A stretch of 64,000 nt of DNA from Pseudomonadota bacterium. Lineage in GTDB: Bacteria; Pseudomonadota; Gammaproteobacteria; Burkholderiales; Burkholderiaceae_C. The stretch covers positions 426,610 to 490,609 of the forward strand of contig JAIUPQ010000003.1 in assembly GCA_020161145.1 (NCBI GenBank), written 5' to 3'. Positions 51,387 to 63,371 of the stretch are shown piece after piece. The translations under genes were made by a program, and so were the position numbers. Below the pieces are notes generated by a model, which saw nothing but the letters and a program-made list of their open reading frames with translations, did no database searches and had not been told where the DNA came from. Numbering within the stretch: the first letter of the stretch is position 1; every line of letters starts with the position of its first letter.

Positions 51387-51390
<4 letters not shown>
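50926..51390 (-). CDS. GNAT-family N-acetyltransferase
   Basis: A 154-residue acetyltransferase of the GNAT fold. The acetyl-CoA loop is RTTAAARRRGVARALLAHLV; GCGALKRLSATHAEIKSM is the preceding strand, and LSLETGSEPAFAPARALYAQ with GFVACEPF the C-terminal part. It resembles the YiiD/PA4866-like small-molecule subgroup, but no substrate can be named. The start overlaps the amtB stop by four bases (ATGA), so it belongs to the glnK-amtB transcript and is probably nitrogen-regulated. Confidence 0.87.
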
Positions 51391-53185
<1,795 letters not shown>

Positions 53186-53254
53186 TCATGAGCGCGCGCT
53201 GCCCTGGGGCGCCGCCCGGTGGCCACCCCTGCCGCACCAGTTTGGAGCCGGCCA

Positions 53255-53271
53255 TGCACGAATCGTGTGCA
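53255..53271. promoter_or_regulatory. NtrC binding site
   Basis: TGCAC and GTGCA are separated by seven bases, which is the usual NtrC enhancer layout. It is about 75-90 bases upstream of the sigma-54 promoter of glnK, a normal distance for an enhancer. It also lies about 130 bases before the chemoreceptor gene on the other strand. Confidence 0.8.
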
Positions 53272-53399
53272 GCGGAAAAAGACCCTCTTTTTCCTGCGAC
53301 TGCCGCGAATGCAGCCGGCCGATCATGGTTGTGCCCCGGGGAGTCGCCGGGCCCACCACCCGGCCCTCGTGCCGCACCCAACACACAACAAACAACACC

Positions 53400-54974
53400 A
53401 TGACCCTTACAAAACTGGGCGTTCGTGCGCAACTCAGCCTCGCCTTTGGCACTGTCATCGTCCTGCTGGCCACGCTGGCCGGCCTGGCCTGGTACTCGCT
53501 GGCCAGCAGCTACGGCATGTTCTCTGACTACGTGCGCCAGGACGTGCGCCGCATGACCATGGCCAACCAGATCCTGGACCACGTCAACGCCCGCGCCATT
53601 GGCGCACGCAACCTGGTGCTGGCCGCCAGCGAGCAGGAGCGCGAGCCCATCAAGGCCGAGGTGGTCAGGCATCACGAAGCGCTGCAGCAGCGCCTGGCCG
53701 ATCTGAAAACCGCCATCGAAGGCATGACCGACGAGGCGCCGCAAGAGCGCAAGCTCTTCGACGCCATCGCGGCCAGCGAGGCCAAGTACGGGCCGGTGGC
53801 GCTGTCCATCGTGGCCGATGCCATGCGCGGCGACCAGGCCACGGCCATCGACAAGCTCAACCAGGCCTGCCTGCCGCAGCTGGCGCAGATCCTGGGCGAC
53901 GTCAACGCCTACGTCAGCTACTCCACCCAGATGGGCGAGGGCTCGGTCGCCGCAGCCAGCACCCGCTACCGGCAGGCCCGCCTGACGCTGATGCTGCTGG
54001 CCGGCGCCGCCCTGACAGTGGCCGTGGCGCTGAACCTGCTGATCGTGCGCAACCTGCTGCGCGCGCTGGGGGCCGAGCCCAGGGACCTGGGTGACGTGGC
54101 CCGCCTCGTCGCCGAGGGCGACCTGGCCCCCATCGCCCAGGCCGGCCGCGCCCCCGCGGGCAGCGTGCTGGCCTCGCTGGCCATGATGCAGGGCAGTCTG
54201 GCCGGTATCGTGGCCCAGGTGCGTGAGGCGGCCGACGCCATCGTCGCCGGCTCGGGGCAGATCGCCAGCGGCGCCACCGACCTGTCGCGCCGCACCGAGG
54301 ACCAGGCCGGCAACCTGCAGCAGACCGCCGCCTCCATGGAGCAGATCTCGGCCACCATCAGGCACAACGCCGACACCGCCGCCCAGGCCAACCAGCTGGC
54401 CTCCTCGGCCTCCGAGACCGCCGTCAGCGGCGGCGAGGTGATGAGCGAGGTGGTGCGCACCATGGAAGGCATCTCCTCGGCCTCGCGCAAGATCACCGAC
54501 ATCATCGGCGTCATCGACGGCATCGCCTTCCAGACCAACATCCTGGCACTGAACGCCGCCGTCGAGGCCGCCCGCGCCGGCGAGCAGGGGCGCGGCTTTG
54601 CCGTGGTGGCCGGCGAGGTGCGCATGCTGGCCCAGCGCAGTGCCGACGCCGCCCACGAGATCAAGGCCTTGATCGGCGACAGCGTCGCCCAGGTCGATGG
54701 CGGCACCCGGCTGGTGGGCCAGGCCGGCCAGCGCATGAGCGACATCGTGGCCCAGGTGCGCCGTGTCACCGACCTGATGGCCGAAATCTCCAGCGCCACC
54801 CAGGAGCAGACCACCGGTGCCGCCCAGGTCAGCAGCGCCATGCACCAGCTCGATCAGACCACCCAGCAAAACAGCTCGCTGGTGGAAAAAAGCGCCGCCG
54901 CCTCGGCGTCGCTGCAAGGCCAGGCCGCCCGCCTGACGCAGTTGATGCAGCGCTTCCGGCTGCAGGCTGCCTGA
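53400..54974 (+). CDS. Methyl-accepting chemotaxis protein
   Basis: Chemoreceptor of 524 residues. Two membrane segments (about 10-34 and 190-215) flank a periplasmic four-helix-type sensor domain; the cytoplasmic part has a HAMP region and a signalling domain whose conserved tip includes [20 protein letters not shown]-terminal pentapeptide for CheR is not evident. The ligand is unknown. The sequence resembles the Tar/Tsr-like MCPs with [17 protein letters not shown] typical of betaproteobacteria. It is divergent from glnK and converges on btuF (9-base gap). Confidence 0.92.
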   Translation: MTLTKLGVRAQLSLAFGTVIVLLATLAGLAWYSLASSYGMFSDYVRQDVRRMTMANQILDHVNARAIGARNLVLAASEQEREPIKAEVVRHHEALQQRLADLKTAIEGMTDEAPQERKLFDAIAASEAKYGPVALSIVADAMRGDQATAIDKLNQACLPQLAQILGDVNAYVSYSTQMGEGSVAAASTRYRQARLTLMLLAGAALTVAVALNLLIVRNLLRALGAEPRDLGDVARLVAEGDLAPIAQAGRAPAGSVLASLAMMQGSLAGIVAQVREAADAIVAGSGQIASGATDLSRRTEDQAGNLQQTAASMEQISATIRHNADTAAQANQLASSASETAVSGGEVMSEVVRTMEGISSASRKITDIIGVIDGIAFQTNILALNAAVEAARAGEQGRGFAVVAGEVRMLAQRSADAAHEIKALIGDSVAQVDGGTRLVGQAGQRMSDIVAQVRRVTDLMAEISSATQEQTTGAAQVSSAMHQLDQTTQQNSSLVEKSAAASASLQGQAARLTQLMQRFRLQAA

Positions 54975-54983
54975 CCCGCGCCC

Positions 54984-55904
54984 TCAGGGCTGGCGCAGGC
55001 CCGTGCGGGCCTGGCGGATGCGGTCCAGGTCCTCGCACAACCCCTCCACGCCACTCAGCGCACGCGGCGTGGGCGTGGTCAGCATGTCGGCCGCCACCGG
55101 CACCACCGCCTGCTGGCTGACCAGCTCAAACGCGCGCTCATCCTTCCAGATGGCCAGCGCCTGGGTCAGCTGCTCCGGCGGCGCCCCGGCCACCTCGGGC
55201 AACACCATGGCCTCGGGCCGCGCCGCCAGCACCGCGGCCGGCTTGATGGGTGCCACCCGCGTGGGCAGATCGGCCAGCGCATTGCGGGCCCCGCACAGCG
55301 CCAGCGCCCCGCTGGCCGGGTGCTCGCCGTTGACCGTGGTCAGCGGCTCGGGCCACAGTTGCACGAAGACCGCCAGCGGCGTGCGCTCGCGGCTCTTGAG
55401 CGTCAGCGCGCGCAACCGGCCCTCGTAGTCGGCCGCTGCCGCCTGGGCCGCCTTGTCGCTGCCCAGCAGCGCCCCGAACTGGCGCAGCGTCTGCCCCACC
55501 CGTGCCCAGTCGGTGGGGTCGCGGTAGACGTAGATGGGTTTGCCCAGCCGCTGCAGTCGCCGCCACTGCGCCGCCGTATGGCCTTGCGGCCAGGCCACGA
55601 TCAGATCGGGCTTGAGGGCTGCAATGGCCTTCAAGTTCAGCGCGCCCGAATCCCCCACCTTGGGCAGGCTGGCCGCCTCGGGCGGGTGGTCGGCCAGCGC
55701 CACGCTGCCCACGATGCGGCGACCCGCGCCCGCCGCGTAAAGCAGCTCGGTCACCTGCGGCGCCAGGCTGACCACGCGCCGCGCGGGCTGGCGCAGCGTG
55801 ACCAGATGGCCCTCGTCGTCCTCGGCAATCACGGCCTGCTGCGCACCGGCCACCAGCGGCAGCAGCGCCAGCAGCAGCGCCCCCGTCAACCTTTGAGCGG
55901 CCAT
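54984..55904 (-). CDS. btuF: BtuF-like cobalamin-binding periplasmic protein
   Basis: Periplasmic substrate-binding protein of the vitamin B12/iron-chelate class, 306 residues. A signal peptide ends near VAGAQQ. RRVVSLAPQVTELLYAAGAG and the GSVALADHPPEAASLPKVG segment are the family fold; DLIVAWPQG is a strand-turn motif of BtuF/FhuD-type proteins. Its start overlaps the end of cobU by 19 bases, so it belongs to the cobalamin operon, which supports B12 as ligand. No ABC permease or ATPase genes follow in the window. Confidence 0.85.
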   Translation of the reverse strand: MAAQRLTGALLLALLPLVAGAQQAVIAEDDEGHLVTLRQPARRVVSLAPQVTELLYAAGAGRRIVGSVALADHPPEAASLPKVGDSGALNLKAIAALKPDLIVAWPQGHTAAQWRRLQRLGKPIYVYRDPTDWARVGQTLRQFGALLGSDKAAQAAAADYEGRLRALTLKSRERTPLAVFVQLWPEPLTTVNGEHPASGALALCGARNALADLPTRVAPIKPAAVLAARPEAMVLPEVAGAPPEQLTQALAIWKDERAFELVSQQAVVPVAADMLTTPTPRALSGVEGLCEDLDRIRQARTGLRQP

Positions 55905-56395
55905 ACACACCCCGCCACCACGAAGCGCACGCGCTCACACGCGGCCGCCAGCGCCTGATGCAGCCAGCCGCTCTCGTCCACGAAGCGGCGGCTGAGCTCG
56001 CCCAGCGGCACCACGCCCTGCCCCACCTCGTTGCCCACCAGCAGCAGCTCGCCCTCGAACGCCGCCACCGCCGCCACCAGCCCGGCGCGCGTGGCCGCCC
56101 AATCGGCGGGCGCGTGGTGCAACTGGTTGGACAGCCACAGCGTCAGGCAATCCACCACCACCACGGCCTGCGGCGCGCTGGCGGCGCGCAGCGCGGCGGC
56201 CAGCGCCAGCGGCGCCTCCACCGTGGCCCAGCCGGCGGGCCGCGCAGCCTGGTGGCGGGCGATGCGCGCGGTCATTTCGGCGTCCAGCGCCTCGGCCGTG
56301 ACGATGACCGTCACCGGCCGGCCCGTGGCCCGGGCCTCGCCCTCGGCCCAGGCGCTTTTGCCCGAGCGGGCACCGCCGATGACCAGCGTCCTCAT
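55886..56395 (-). CDS. cobU: CobU/CobP, adenosylcobinamide kinase / guanylyltransferase
   Basis: Bifunctional enzyme that phosphorylates adenosylcobinamide and transfers GMP to it, 169 residues. The P-loop is GGARSGKS (7-14); His48 in IARHQAARP aligns with the guanylylated His; VVDCLTLWLSNQL and LVGNEVGQGVVP are diagnostic. It overlaps cobC at its start (ATGA) and btuF at its end. The frame is open much further upstream, but that is not part of the protein. Confidence 0.93.
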   Translation of the reverse strand: MRTLVIGGARSGKSAWAEGEARATGRPVTVIVTAEALDAEMTARIARHQAARPAGWATVEAPLALAAALRAASAPQAVVVVDCLTLWLSNQLHHAPADWAATRAGLVAAVAAFEGELLLVGNEVGQGVVPLGELSRRFVDESGWLHQALAAACERVRFVVAGCVWPLKG

Positions 56396-56925
56396 GCCGC
56401 CCAGCCCTGGGCCGTGGCGCGCAGGCGGTGCGCGCTGCCCCAGGGCACGCGCGCTTCCAGCGGCGCACCCAGGGCCACACGGATGGGGCCGGCATGGCAG
56501 ACCACCACCAGGTGCGCCCCCCGGCAGCGCGCATGCAGCGCCGCCAGCGCGGCCTGCACGCGCGTGCGCAGCGCGGCGCGGCTCTCGCCACCGGGCGGGC
56601 TGCGCCGCTCCACGTCGGCGCACCAGAAGTCGCTGGCGGTGCGGTCGATGGCGGCCCAGCGCTGCCCCTCCCAGGCGCCAAAGTCCAGCTCCTGCCAGCG
56701 CACATCCTGGGTCAGCGGCACCTGCCACCGGGTGGCCAGATGCTGGGCCAGCGCCAGCGCGCGCACCGCAGGGCTGCTGACCACCGCCGCCACCGGCTGG
56801 CGCACGGTGGCCGCCACGGCGGCAAACGCCGGCTCGGGCGGCCAGGCCAGCGGCACGTCGGTGCGGCCATAGCACAGGCCCTCGGCCACGGCCACGCGGG
56901 TGTGGCGGATCAGGGTCAGGCCCAT
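56392..56925 (-). CDS. cobC: CobC, alpha-ribazole phosphatase (histidine phosphatase family)
   Basis: Phosphoglycerate-mutase-like phosphatase that removes phosphate from alpha-ribazole phosphate, 177 residues. The catalytic His8 is in [22 protein letters not shown] and VVCHAGPIRVAL carry the other active-site residues. GLCYGRTDVPLA is the typical CobC variant near the N-terminus. It overlaps cobS by ten bases and cobU by four bases. Confidence 0.88.
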   Translation of the reverse strand: MGLTLIRHTRVAVAEGLCYGRTDVPLAWPPEPAFAAVAATVRQPVAAVVSSPAVRALALAQHLATRWQVPLTQDVRWQELDFGAWEGQRWAAIDRTASDFWCADVERRSPPGGESRAALRTRVQAALAALHARCRGAHLVVVCHAGPIRVALGAPLEARVPWGSAHRLRATAQGWAA

Positions 56926-57716
56926 GCGAGTGCCGTCAGCGCCAGCAGGCACAGCAGCTCGGCCACCTGCTGGACGGCGCCCAGCGTGTCGCCAGTGCAG
57001 CCGCCCAGGCGACGGCGCAGCCAGACGGTGGCCCACCAGGCCAGGCCCAGCAGCGCCGGCACCAGCAGCCACGCGGCCGATCGGCCCAGCAGCAGCAGCG
57101 GCAACACCGCCACCGCCGTGGCCCACAGCAGCGCCGGGCGACTCAGCGGCGCCAACAACAAGGTGGCGAACTTGCCGCTGCCTTCCTCACGCACATAGGG
57201 CAGGCGCTGCATCACCAGCAGCGCCGTCCAGCGGCTGGCCGCATGGGCTGCCACCAGCGTGAGCACCACGGCGGGCACGCGCTCGAAGGCGTCCCAACCC
57301 TGCGGCCCCAGCAGCGCGGCCAGCAACTGCGCCTTGAGCGCCAGCGCCACCACCAGCGCGGCCGTGCCGTAGCTGCCGATGCGCGAGTCCTTCATGATGG
57401 CCAGGGTGTGCTCGCGGCTGGTGCCGCCGCCCAGGCCGTCGCAGGCATCGGCCAGGCCGTCCTCGTGAAAGACGCCCGTCATCAGCAACCCCGCCGCCAC
57501 CGCCAGCCAGGCCGCCACGGCGGGCGGCCAGAGCCCGGCGGCCGCCAGCAGCACCAGCGCCTGCAGGGCGCCCACCAGCCAGCCCACCGTGGGCAAATGG
57601 CGCGCCGAGGCGGCCTGCTGCTCGGGCGACCAGCCCACCCAGGCCGGCACCGGCAGCCGGGTCAAAAAACCCAGCGCCGTCAGAAACAGCCGCAGCTCAC
57701 GCACGGCCGCTGACAC
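56916..57716 (-). CDS. cobS: CobS, adenosylcobinamide-GDP ribazoletransferase
   Basis: Inner-membrane enzyme that joins GDP-cobinamide to alpha-ribazole, 266 residues with about six membrane segments. [13 protein letters not shown] and [18 protein letters not shown] contain the conserved acidic residues. [15 protein letters not shown] is diagnostic. It starts at GTG 57716, overlapping the cobT stop by 20 bases. It completes the nucleotide-loop assembly set with cobT, cobC and cobU. Confidence 0.95.
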   Translation of the reverse strand: MSAAVRELRLFLTALGFLTRLPVPAWVGWSPEQQAASARHLPTVGWLVGALQALVLLAAAGLWPPAVAAWLAVAAGLLMTGVFHEDGLADACDGLGGGTSREHTLAIMKDSRIGSYGTAALVVALALKAQLLAALLGPQGWDAFERVPAVVLTLVAAHAASRWTALLVMQRLPYVREEGSGKFATLLLAPLSRPALLWATAVAVLPLLLLGRSAAWLLVPALLGLAWWATVWLRRRLGGCTGDTLGAVQQVAELLCLLALTALAWA

Positions 57717-58737
57717 CGGCCACCTCGAAGCTGGCCATGTCGTTCAAAAAAGCGGCCGCCGCCCGCACCAGGCCATAGGCCAGCACGGCGCCAGTGCCTT
57801 CGCCCAGCCGCATGTCCAGCGCCAGCAGGGGCTTGGCGTCCAGCGCACGCAGCATGGCGGCGTGGCCGGCCTCGGCCGACTGGTGGGCAAAGACGGCGTA
57901 GTCCAGCACGGCTGGCGCCAGCCGCGCCGCCACCAGCATGGCGCTGCCGGCGATGAAGCCATCGACCAGCACCAGCATGCGGCGGCTGGCGGCGCCCAGC
58001 ATGGCGCCGGCCATCATGGCGATCTCGAAGCCGCCGTATTCGGTCAGCGCGCCCAGCACATCGAGTGGGCCGGTGCGCGCGGCGGCGCGCGCCAGCAGCG
58101 CCTGCTTGCGCGCCAGGCCTGCGCCTTCCAGCCCGGTGCCGCGTCCGGCGGCCTGGTCCATGGGCACGCCGGCGAGCTTGTGCAGCAGCAGCGCGGCGGC
58201 ACTGGTGTTGGCAATGCCCATCTCGCCCAGCGCCACCACGGTGCAGCCCTCGTCGCCAGCGGCCTGCATCAAGGCCACGCCGGCTTGCAGCGCGGCCACG
58301 GCCTGGCCCAGCGTCATGGCGGGCTCGTGCAGGCTGCTGCGCGTGCCCGGGGCAATCTTGGCGTCCACCAGCCCGGGAGCGGCGGCAAAGGTGTGGGCCA
58401 CGCCGGCATCGACGATGCGCACCGCCATGCCGCTCGTGCGGGCCAGTGCGTTGACGGCAGCGCCGCCGGCCAGAAAGTTGGCCACCATCTGCCAGGTCAC
58501 TTCCTGCGGGTAGGCGCTAACGCCCTCCAGGGCCAGGCCGTGGTCGCCGGCAAAGATGTAGACGCGAGGGTCTACCAGTTGCGGGTCCAGCCGCTGCTGG
58601 ACGCGGCCCAGTTGCAGCGCCAGCGATTCGAGCCGGCCCAGCGCGCCGGGTGGCTTGGTCTTGCCATCGATCTTGCGCTGAAGTGCGGCGGTCAGGGCGT
58701 CATCCAATGGCGCGATGGCGGGGCAGACGGGGGTCAT
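57697..58737 (-). CDS. cobT: CobT, nicotinate-nucleotide:dimethylbenzimidazole phosphoribosyltransferase
   Basis: Activates the lower ligand of cobalamin, 346 residues. [54 protein letters not shown] and the catalytic Glu in [13 protein letters not shown] are all present. The ATG at 58737 overlaps the stop of the small membrane-protein gene (ATGA). With CobS, CobC, CobU and BtuF it indicates salvage and late assembly of B12; early corrin-ring genes are not in the window. Confidence 0.96.
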   Translation of the reverse strand: MTPVCPAIAPLDDALTAALQRKIDGKTKPPGALGRLESLALQLGRVQQRLDPQLVDPRVYIFAGDHGLALEGVSAYPQEVTWQMVANFLAGGAAVNALARTSGMAVRIVDAGVAHTFAAAPGLVDAKIAPGTRSSLHEPAMTLGQAVAALQAGVALMQAAGDEGCTVVALGEMGIANTSAAALLLHKLAGVPMDQAAGRGTGLEGAGLARKQALLARAAARTGPLDVLGALTEYGGFEIAMMAGAMLGAASRRMLVLVDGFIAGSAMLVAARLAPAVLDYAVFAHQSAEAGHAAMLRALDAKPLLALDMRLGEGTGAVLAYGLVRAAAAFLNDMASFEVAGVSGRA

Positions 58738-59090
58738 GGGCGGTTGACGGTGACAGGCTGGAAGAACAGCACGCTGGAGGGCACCGCCGCAGGCGCGGAG
58801 GCCGCCGAGGCGGCCGCAGCGGCCGAGGCGGCGGCTTGGGGCGGCGGTGTCGGCAGGCCGGCGTCGAAGCGCCACCACCACAGCGCCACCAGGACGACGT
58901 TCAGCCCCAGCGCGGCAGCCAGCGCACGTGGCCAGTAGCGTGGCCAGCCGTCCCATTCGGGTTCGTCGTCGCCGGGCCCGCGCGCCGAGTAGAGAAAGTC
59001 GAAGCCATGCCGGGGCCGCGAGTTGGGCGCAAACGGGGGCTCCGTGCGGATGACGGGTGGCGGCAGTTGGTGGCGGGGTGGCAGCGACAT
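58734..59090 (-). CDS. Small single-span membrane protein, unknown
   Basis: A 118-residue protein. A Pro/Arg-rich N-terminus (about 1-55) contains [20 protein letters not shown]. One membrane segment follows (about 58-72, [19 protein letters not shown]), then an Ala-rich tail ending [14 protein letters not shown]. No known family recognised. It overlaps cobT by four bases and follows the S9 peptidase by 30 bases, so it is an operon member. The DNA for its Ala-rich stretch is repetitive. Confidence 0.65.
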   Translation of the reverse strand: MSLPPRHQLPPPVIRTEPPFAPNSRPRHGFDFLYSARGPGDDEPEWDGWPRYWPRALAAALGLNVVLVALWWWRFDAGLPTPPPQAAASAAAAASAASAPAAVPSSVLFFQPVTVNRP

Positions 59091-59120
59091 GGACGGCAGG
59101 CAACGAGGGCAGCCCGCCGA

Positions 59121-61196
59121 TTATCTTGTCCTCGCTGCCAGACCGTTGCCGACGCCCTGGGCAAACGCAAACTGGTCGGCCCAGGCCTCGGCGCGCAGGC
59201 GCTCGGCGGTGGCCAGATGGCCGCCACCGGGCTGGGTGCGCAGCCAGGCGCGGTTGGCCGGGTGGGCGCTGCGCAGCCGCTCGGCGAACTTGCCGCTGTG
59301 CCAGGGCGCCACGCGGTTGTCGGCCAGCCCCACCAGCAACAGCGTGGGCGGGTAGCGGCGGCCGTCCTGTACGGCCAGCACCGGGTCCATGGCCCGGGCC
59401 TGGGCCAGCCCGCCCGGCGTGCGCACGTCGCCCACCTCGGCGTACTGGTTGGCGCCGTTGGGCGCGGCAGCCAGCCGGCTGGGGTTGAGCAGGCCGGCTT
59501 CGAGGATGGCGCCGTCGAACACCTCGGGCGCCCGCACCAGCGCCCCGCCCACCAGCACGGCGCCCATGCTGACGCCGCGCGCCACCACGCGCTGGGCCAG
59601 TCCCTGGTCACGCAGGGCACTGGCGCAGGCCAGGTAATCTTCGACACCGCGCGCCTTGTGGGCGCCCTGGCCGGCCCGGCGCCAGGCGTCGCCCAACTCG
59701 CCGCCGCCGCGCGCATGGCACAGCGCATAGACCTGGCCGGCCTCGGCAAAGGCCAGCACATAGGGGTCGAACTGCGGTGCCAGGCTGGCGCCGTAGGCGG
59801 CGTAGCCCTCCACGATGGCGGTGACCGGCGCGTCGCTGGTGCCGGCGTCGGCCCGGCGCAGCACCGTCATGGGCACGGCCGTGCCGTCGGCGCTGCGCAC
59901 CCACAGGCGCTGGGTCCGCACGGCGTCGAACGCCGGCAGGCCGCGCGTGCCCATCTCCAGGTCGGCCAGCATGGGGCTGGCATCGGGGCGGTAGCGCCAG
60001 GTCTGGGGCGGCGTGGTCCAGCCTTCGACGCTCAGCAGCACGCCGGCGGCGCGCGGGTCGGCTGCCAGCCGCACCTGCTCGCCATCCCCGGGCAGCGGCA
60101 CACCCAGCACCGGCTCGCCGGCCGCCGCCGGCAGGCGCAGCACCTGGCTGACGCCGGCCTGGCTGCGCTGCACGTAGACGCCGTCGCGCGCCACGGCAAA
60201 GTCGGTGATGACGGCCTCGGGCATGGCGGCCAACACCTCGTGCGACTCGGCCAGGGTGGTGCGCGCGTGCAGCGGCAGGCGCAACAGCCGGCCACCCGGC
60301 GCGTCCTTGACGCTCAGCAGGTAGAGCGCATCGCCGACGGCCTGGGCCTGGGTCACGCCATCGGCCCACTCGACGATGCAGCGCCAGGGCGTCTGGGCGG
60401 CGGGCTCCAGGCGGGCGGCGGGGGCCAGGCACAGCCGCAGCTCGGGCCGCGCGCCGCCGATCAGCGCCAGCGCGTGACCCTGGCCCGGCCACAGGACGGC
60501 GGGCGCCTCTTCGGGCGCCAGCGGCAGTTGGGGGTTGAGGCCTGCCGCCAGCAGCACGGGGTCGCGCGCCGGGTCGGTCCCCGTGCGATGCAGCCGCGCC
60601 CGCTGGCCCAGCCAGAAATCGGTGGCGTCGCGCACCGCCGGCGGCGCCAGCTGCACATAGCCCAGCGCCCCGCTGTCGGGCCGCCAGGTGGCCGCGAACT
60701 CGCCCCAGACGTCGTCCAGATGGCCCGGCCGCAACCGGCCGCTGGCCACGTCCACCCGCACGATGCGCGTCAGTTCGCTGTCTTTGCGGCGCAGGTTGAC
60801 GGCCACGGTGCGGCCATCGGGCGCCACGGCAAACGCCGTGATGGCCGGAAACGCCGGGTCGGGCGACAGCAGCACGCGCTCGCGGCCGTCGGCCTCGCGC
60901 ACCACCAACTGGGCCTCGTCGCCCTCGCGCGCGCGCAGCGCCAGCACGCGGCCGCCCACCAGGGTGTGGGCGCGGTAGCTGACGCTGCCCCGCACCAGCG
61001 GCCGCAGCAGCGCCTGCCAGGCGCGGCGCTCGGGCAGCGTGGCCAGCATGGCGCGGGTGGCCACATCCTCGGCGCCCAGCCAGGCCGCAAAGCGGGCGTT
61101 GGGCTGGCCCTCCATCCAACCCGCGTCGCCCGCCTCGCCGGCCAGGGCCGCGCCGGCCACCAGTGCAAGTGCAAGACCCAGGCCCAGCCGTCGCAT
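59121..61196 (-). CDS. S9 prolyl-oligopeptidase-family serine peptidase
   Basis: A 691-residue exported peptidase. A signal peptide ends near ALAG (about residue 20). The N-terminal beta-propeller (about 60-440) contains [20 protein letters not shown]-like units; the C-terminal hydrolase domain has the nucleophile Ser in RGVSMG, Asp in VGLADNRV and His in [30 protein letters not shown] and [19 protein letters not shown] are typical S9A features. It cleaves short peptides at Pro in known members. It starts three bases after the tauE-like gene and leads into the cobalamin genes. Confidence 0.9.
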   Translation of the reverse strand: MRRLGLGLALALVAGAALAGEAGDAGWMEGQPNARFAAWLGAEDVATRAMLATLPERRAWQALLRPLVRGSVSYRAHTLVGGRVLALRAREGDEAQLVVREADGRERVLLSPDPAFPAITAFAVAPDGRTVAVNLRRKDSELTRIVRVDVASGRLRPGHLDDVWGEFAATWRPDSGALGYVQLAPPAVRDATDFWLGQRARLHRTGTDPARDPVLLAAGLNPQLPLAPEEAPAVLWPGQGHALALIGGARPELRLCLAPAARLEPAAQTPWRCIVEWADGVTQAQAVGDALYLLSVKDAPGGRLLRLPLHARTTLAESHEVLAAMPEAVITDFAVARDGVYVQRSQAGVSQVLRLPAAAGEPVLGVPLPGDGEQVRLAADPRAAGVLLSVEGWTTPPQTWRYRPDASPMLADLEMGTRGLPAFDAVRTQRLWVRSADGTAVPMTVLRRADAGTSDAPVTAIVEGYAAYGASLAPQFDPYVLAFAEAGQVYALCHARGGGELGDAWRRAGQGAHKARGVEDYLACASALRDQGLAQRVVARGVSMGAVLVGGALVRAPEVFDGAILEAGLLNPSRLAAAPNGANQYAEVGDVRTPGGLAQARAMDPVLAVQDGRRYPPTLLLVGLADNRVAPWHSGKFAERLRSAHPANRAWLRTQPGGGHLATAERLRAEAWADQFAFAQGVGNGLAARTR

Positions 61197-61199
61197 GGC

Positions 61200-61964
61200 C
61201 TACCGCAGGAAAAAAGCCACCGTCATCACCACCCCGGTGGCGATGACCACGGCGCGCAGCACGCGGGCGGGCAACTTGCGCGCCCAGTCGGCGCCCAGCC
61301 AGCCGCCCAGCGTGGCGGCCACCGCCATCAGCACGGCCGGCCCCCAGGCCACGGCGCCGGCCAGTGCGAAGGCCGCCACCGACACCAGCGACAGCACCAG
61401 CGAGTTGATGTTCTTCAGCGCGTTGGCGCGGTTGAGGTCCGACTCGCCGGTCACCACATAGAGCGTCATCAGCAAAATGCCCAGGCCACCGTTGAAATAG
61501 CCGCCATAGACCGCCACCGCCGCCAGGCCGGCCAGCCGCCTGGGCTGCGACGGCGCGACGGCGGCGGGCCGCCGACCCAGCCAGTAAGGCGCCAGCGCGA
61601 AGAGTGCCGTGGCAAACAACAGCAGCCACGGCACCAGGCGCGCAAACCACGCGGCCGGGGTCACCAGCAGCAGCAGCGCCCCCGCCAGCCCGCCGGCCGC
61701 GCTGACCAGCGCCTCGGCCCGCAGCCGGCTGGGTGGCAGCGCAGCCAGCTCGCGCCGAAAACCCAGCGTGCTGCCCAGGTAGCCCGGGCTGACCGCCACC
61801 GCGCCGGTGGCATTGGCGGCAATGGGCGGCAGGCCGGCGAACACCAGCGCCGGAAACGTCAGGAAAGAACCTCCGCCGGCCACGGCATTGAGCGCACCGG
61901 CAGCAAACGCCGCCACGGCCAGCAAGGCCGCCAGCGGCAGGGTCAGGGCAAGGTCGGGCACCAT
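61200..61964 (-). CDS. TauE/SafE-family sulphite/anion exporter
   Basis: An inner-membrane transporter of the TauE/SafE (DUF81) family, 254 residues with about seven to eight membrane segments. AAGALNAVAGGGSFLTFPAL is the N-terminal family repeat and YGGYFNGGLGILLMTLYVV its second copy. Members move sulphite, sulphoacetate or other organic anions; the substrate here is not predictable. First gene of the leftward operon that continues through the S9 peptidase to btuF. A terminator of the next gene's transcript lies just upstream. Confidence 0.9.
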   Translation of the reverse strand: MVPDLALTLPLAALLAVAAFAAGALNAVAGGGSFLTFPALVFAGLPPIAANATGAVAVSPGYLGSTLGFRRELAALPPSRLRAEALVSAAGGLAGALLLLVTPAAWFARLVPWLLLFATALFALAPYWLGRRPAAVAPSQPRRLAGLAAVAVYGGYFNGGLGILLMTLYVVTGESDLNRANALKNINSLVLSLVSVAAFALAGAVAWGPAVLMAVAATLGGWLGADWARKLPARVLRAVVIATGVVMTVAFFLR

Positions 61965-61974
61965 GGTCAGGCCA

Positions 61975-62002
61975 TAAAAAAGGGCTCGCTGGCGAGCCCT
62001 TG
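61975..62002 (-). terminator. Rho-independent terminator after the symporter gene
   Basis: AAGGGCTCGC and GCGAGCCCTT form a ten-base-pair stem followed, on the leftward strand, by a run of T residues. It separates the symporter gene from the tauE-like operon. Confidence 0.85.
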
Positions 62003-62021
62003 GGGGTCGAGTCGAGTCGGA

Positions 62022-63371
62022 CTATAGGCTGGCGACGAACACCACCAGCACGCCGATGGGCGCCACAAAGCGGGTCAGCACCGTCCAGATCATGGCGCCG
62101 GTGGGACCCAGATCCAGTTCGCGGTGGATGGTCGCCTGATTCAGCCGCCAGGCGGCAAAGACGATGATGCCCAGCCCGGTCAGCGGCAGCAGGAACTTGC
62201 TGGTCAGGTGGTCCAGCAGGTCGAACATGTTGAGCCCCGCCACCTTGACATCGGCCCAGACGTTGAACGACAGCAGCGCCGCAATGCCCAGCGCCCATAC
62301 CGCCACGCCGGCCACCATGGTGGCGGCGCGGCGCGACAGCGGGGTGCGCTCTTCAAGCAGCGCCACCACCGGCTCCAGCAGCGAGATCGACGAGGTCAGC
62401 GCGGCAAACGTCAGCAGCACGAAGAACAGCACCCCCAGCAGCAGCCCGCCCGTCATCTCGCCAAACGCAATGGGCAAGGTGATGAAGACCAGGCCCGGCC
62501 CGGCGGCCGGCTCCAGGTGGTGGGCAAACACCAGCGGAAAGATGGCCATGCCCGCGCACAGCGCAATCACCGTGTCCAGCAACACCACGATGCCGGCGGC
62601 GCGGATCAGGTTGACCCCCTGGCCCAGGTAGGAGCCGTAAGCCAGCATGATGCCCATGCCCAGCGACAGGGTGAAGAAGGCATGGCCCAGCGCCGCCAGA
62701 AACACCTTGCCGCTGACCTTGCTCCAGTCGGGTGTGAAGAGAAACTGCGCCGCCTGGCCGAACGCGCCGGTGGTCATGGCGTAGCCCAGCATGATGAGCA
62801 AAATGACGCCCAGCGCCGGCATCAGCAGCTTGGACGCCCGCTCCAGACCGCCCGCCACGCCGGCCGCCACCACGCCCACGGTCAGCACCATGAAGACGGT
62901 GTGCCAGGCCAGCAGCGAGCCCGGCTTGGCCAGAAAGCCCTCGAAGGCGGCACCCGCCGTGGCCGAGGTGTAGCCGTTGAAGGCGCCTTGCGCGGCATCC
63001 AGCACATAGGCCAGTGCCCAACCGCCGATGACGCTGTAGAACGAGAGGATCAAAAACGCCCCCAGGATGCCGGTGGCTCCCACCAGCCCCCAGGCGCTGG
63101 ACAGCCCCTCGGCGCGCGCCACCTTGGTCATGGAGGCGATGGGGTTGCTCTGCCCACGCCGACCGATCAGCCACTCGGTCACCAAAATGGGCAGGCCGAT
63201 GAGCAGGATGCAGCCCAAATAGACCAGCACAAACGCCGCGCCGCCACTCTGCCCCGCCATGTAGGGGAATTTCCAGATGTTGCCCAGCCCCACGGCCGAA
63301 CCCGTGGCAGCCAGGATGAAGCCGACGCGCGACGACCATTGGCCGTGCTTGTGGGTGGCATCGATGGTCAT
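62022..63371 (-). CDS. Sodium-dependent transporter, SNF (neurotransmitter:sodium symporter) family
   Basis: A 449-residue membrane transporter of the LeuT/NSS family. SAVGLGNIWKFPYMAGQSGG is the first-helix sodium and substrate site; TLSLGMGIMLAYGSYLG and FAALTSSISLLEP are the helix 6 and 8 motifs. It has 11-12 helices, the usual bacterial form. Bacterial members take up amino acids; the exact substrate is unknown. The ATG at 63371 has GGAGGAG nearby; a 14-codon longer frame is not used. It is a single-gene unit with its own terminator. Confidence 0.92.
   Translation of the reverse strand: MTIDATHKHGQWSSRVGFILAATGSAVGLGNIWKFPYMAGQSGGAAFVLVYLGCILLIGLPILVTEWLIGRRGQSNPIASMTKVARAEGLSSAWGLVGATGILGAFLILSFYSVIGGWALAYVLDAAQGAFNGYTSATAGAAFEGFLAKPGSLLAWHTVFMVLTVGVVAAGVAGGLERASKLLMPALGVILLIMLGYAMTTGAFGQAAQFLFTPDWSKVSGKVFLAALGHAFFTLSLGMGIMLAYGSYLGQGVNLIRAAGIVVLLDTVIALCAGMAIFPLVFAHHLEPAAGPGLVFITLPIAFGEMTGGLLLGVLFFVLLTFAALTSSISLLEPVVALLEERTPLSRRAATMVAGVAVWALGIAALLSFNVWADVKVAGLNMFDLLDHLTSKFLLPLTGLGIIVFAAWRLNQATIHRELDLGPTGAMIWTVLTRFVAPIGVLVVFVASL

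Noticed and set aside
53271-53400. Sigma-28 flagellar promoter for the chemoreceptor
   Set aside because: A GCCGATCA sequence resembles the -10, but no TAAA-type -35 is present at the right distance.
59091-59120. Cobalamin riboswitch in front of the cob genes
   Set aside because: Only 30 bases separate the S9 peptidase stop from the next gene, and no B12-box sequence was seen there or before the tauE-like gene.
58650-62027. 1125-codon rightward frame antisense to the S9 peptidase and tauE-like genes
   Set aside because: Arg/Gln/His-rich antisense reading with no domain; the leftward genes are clear.
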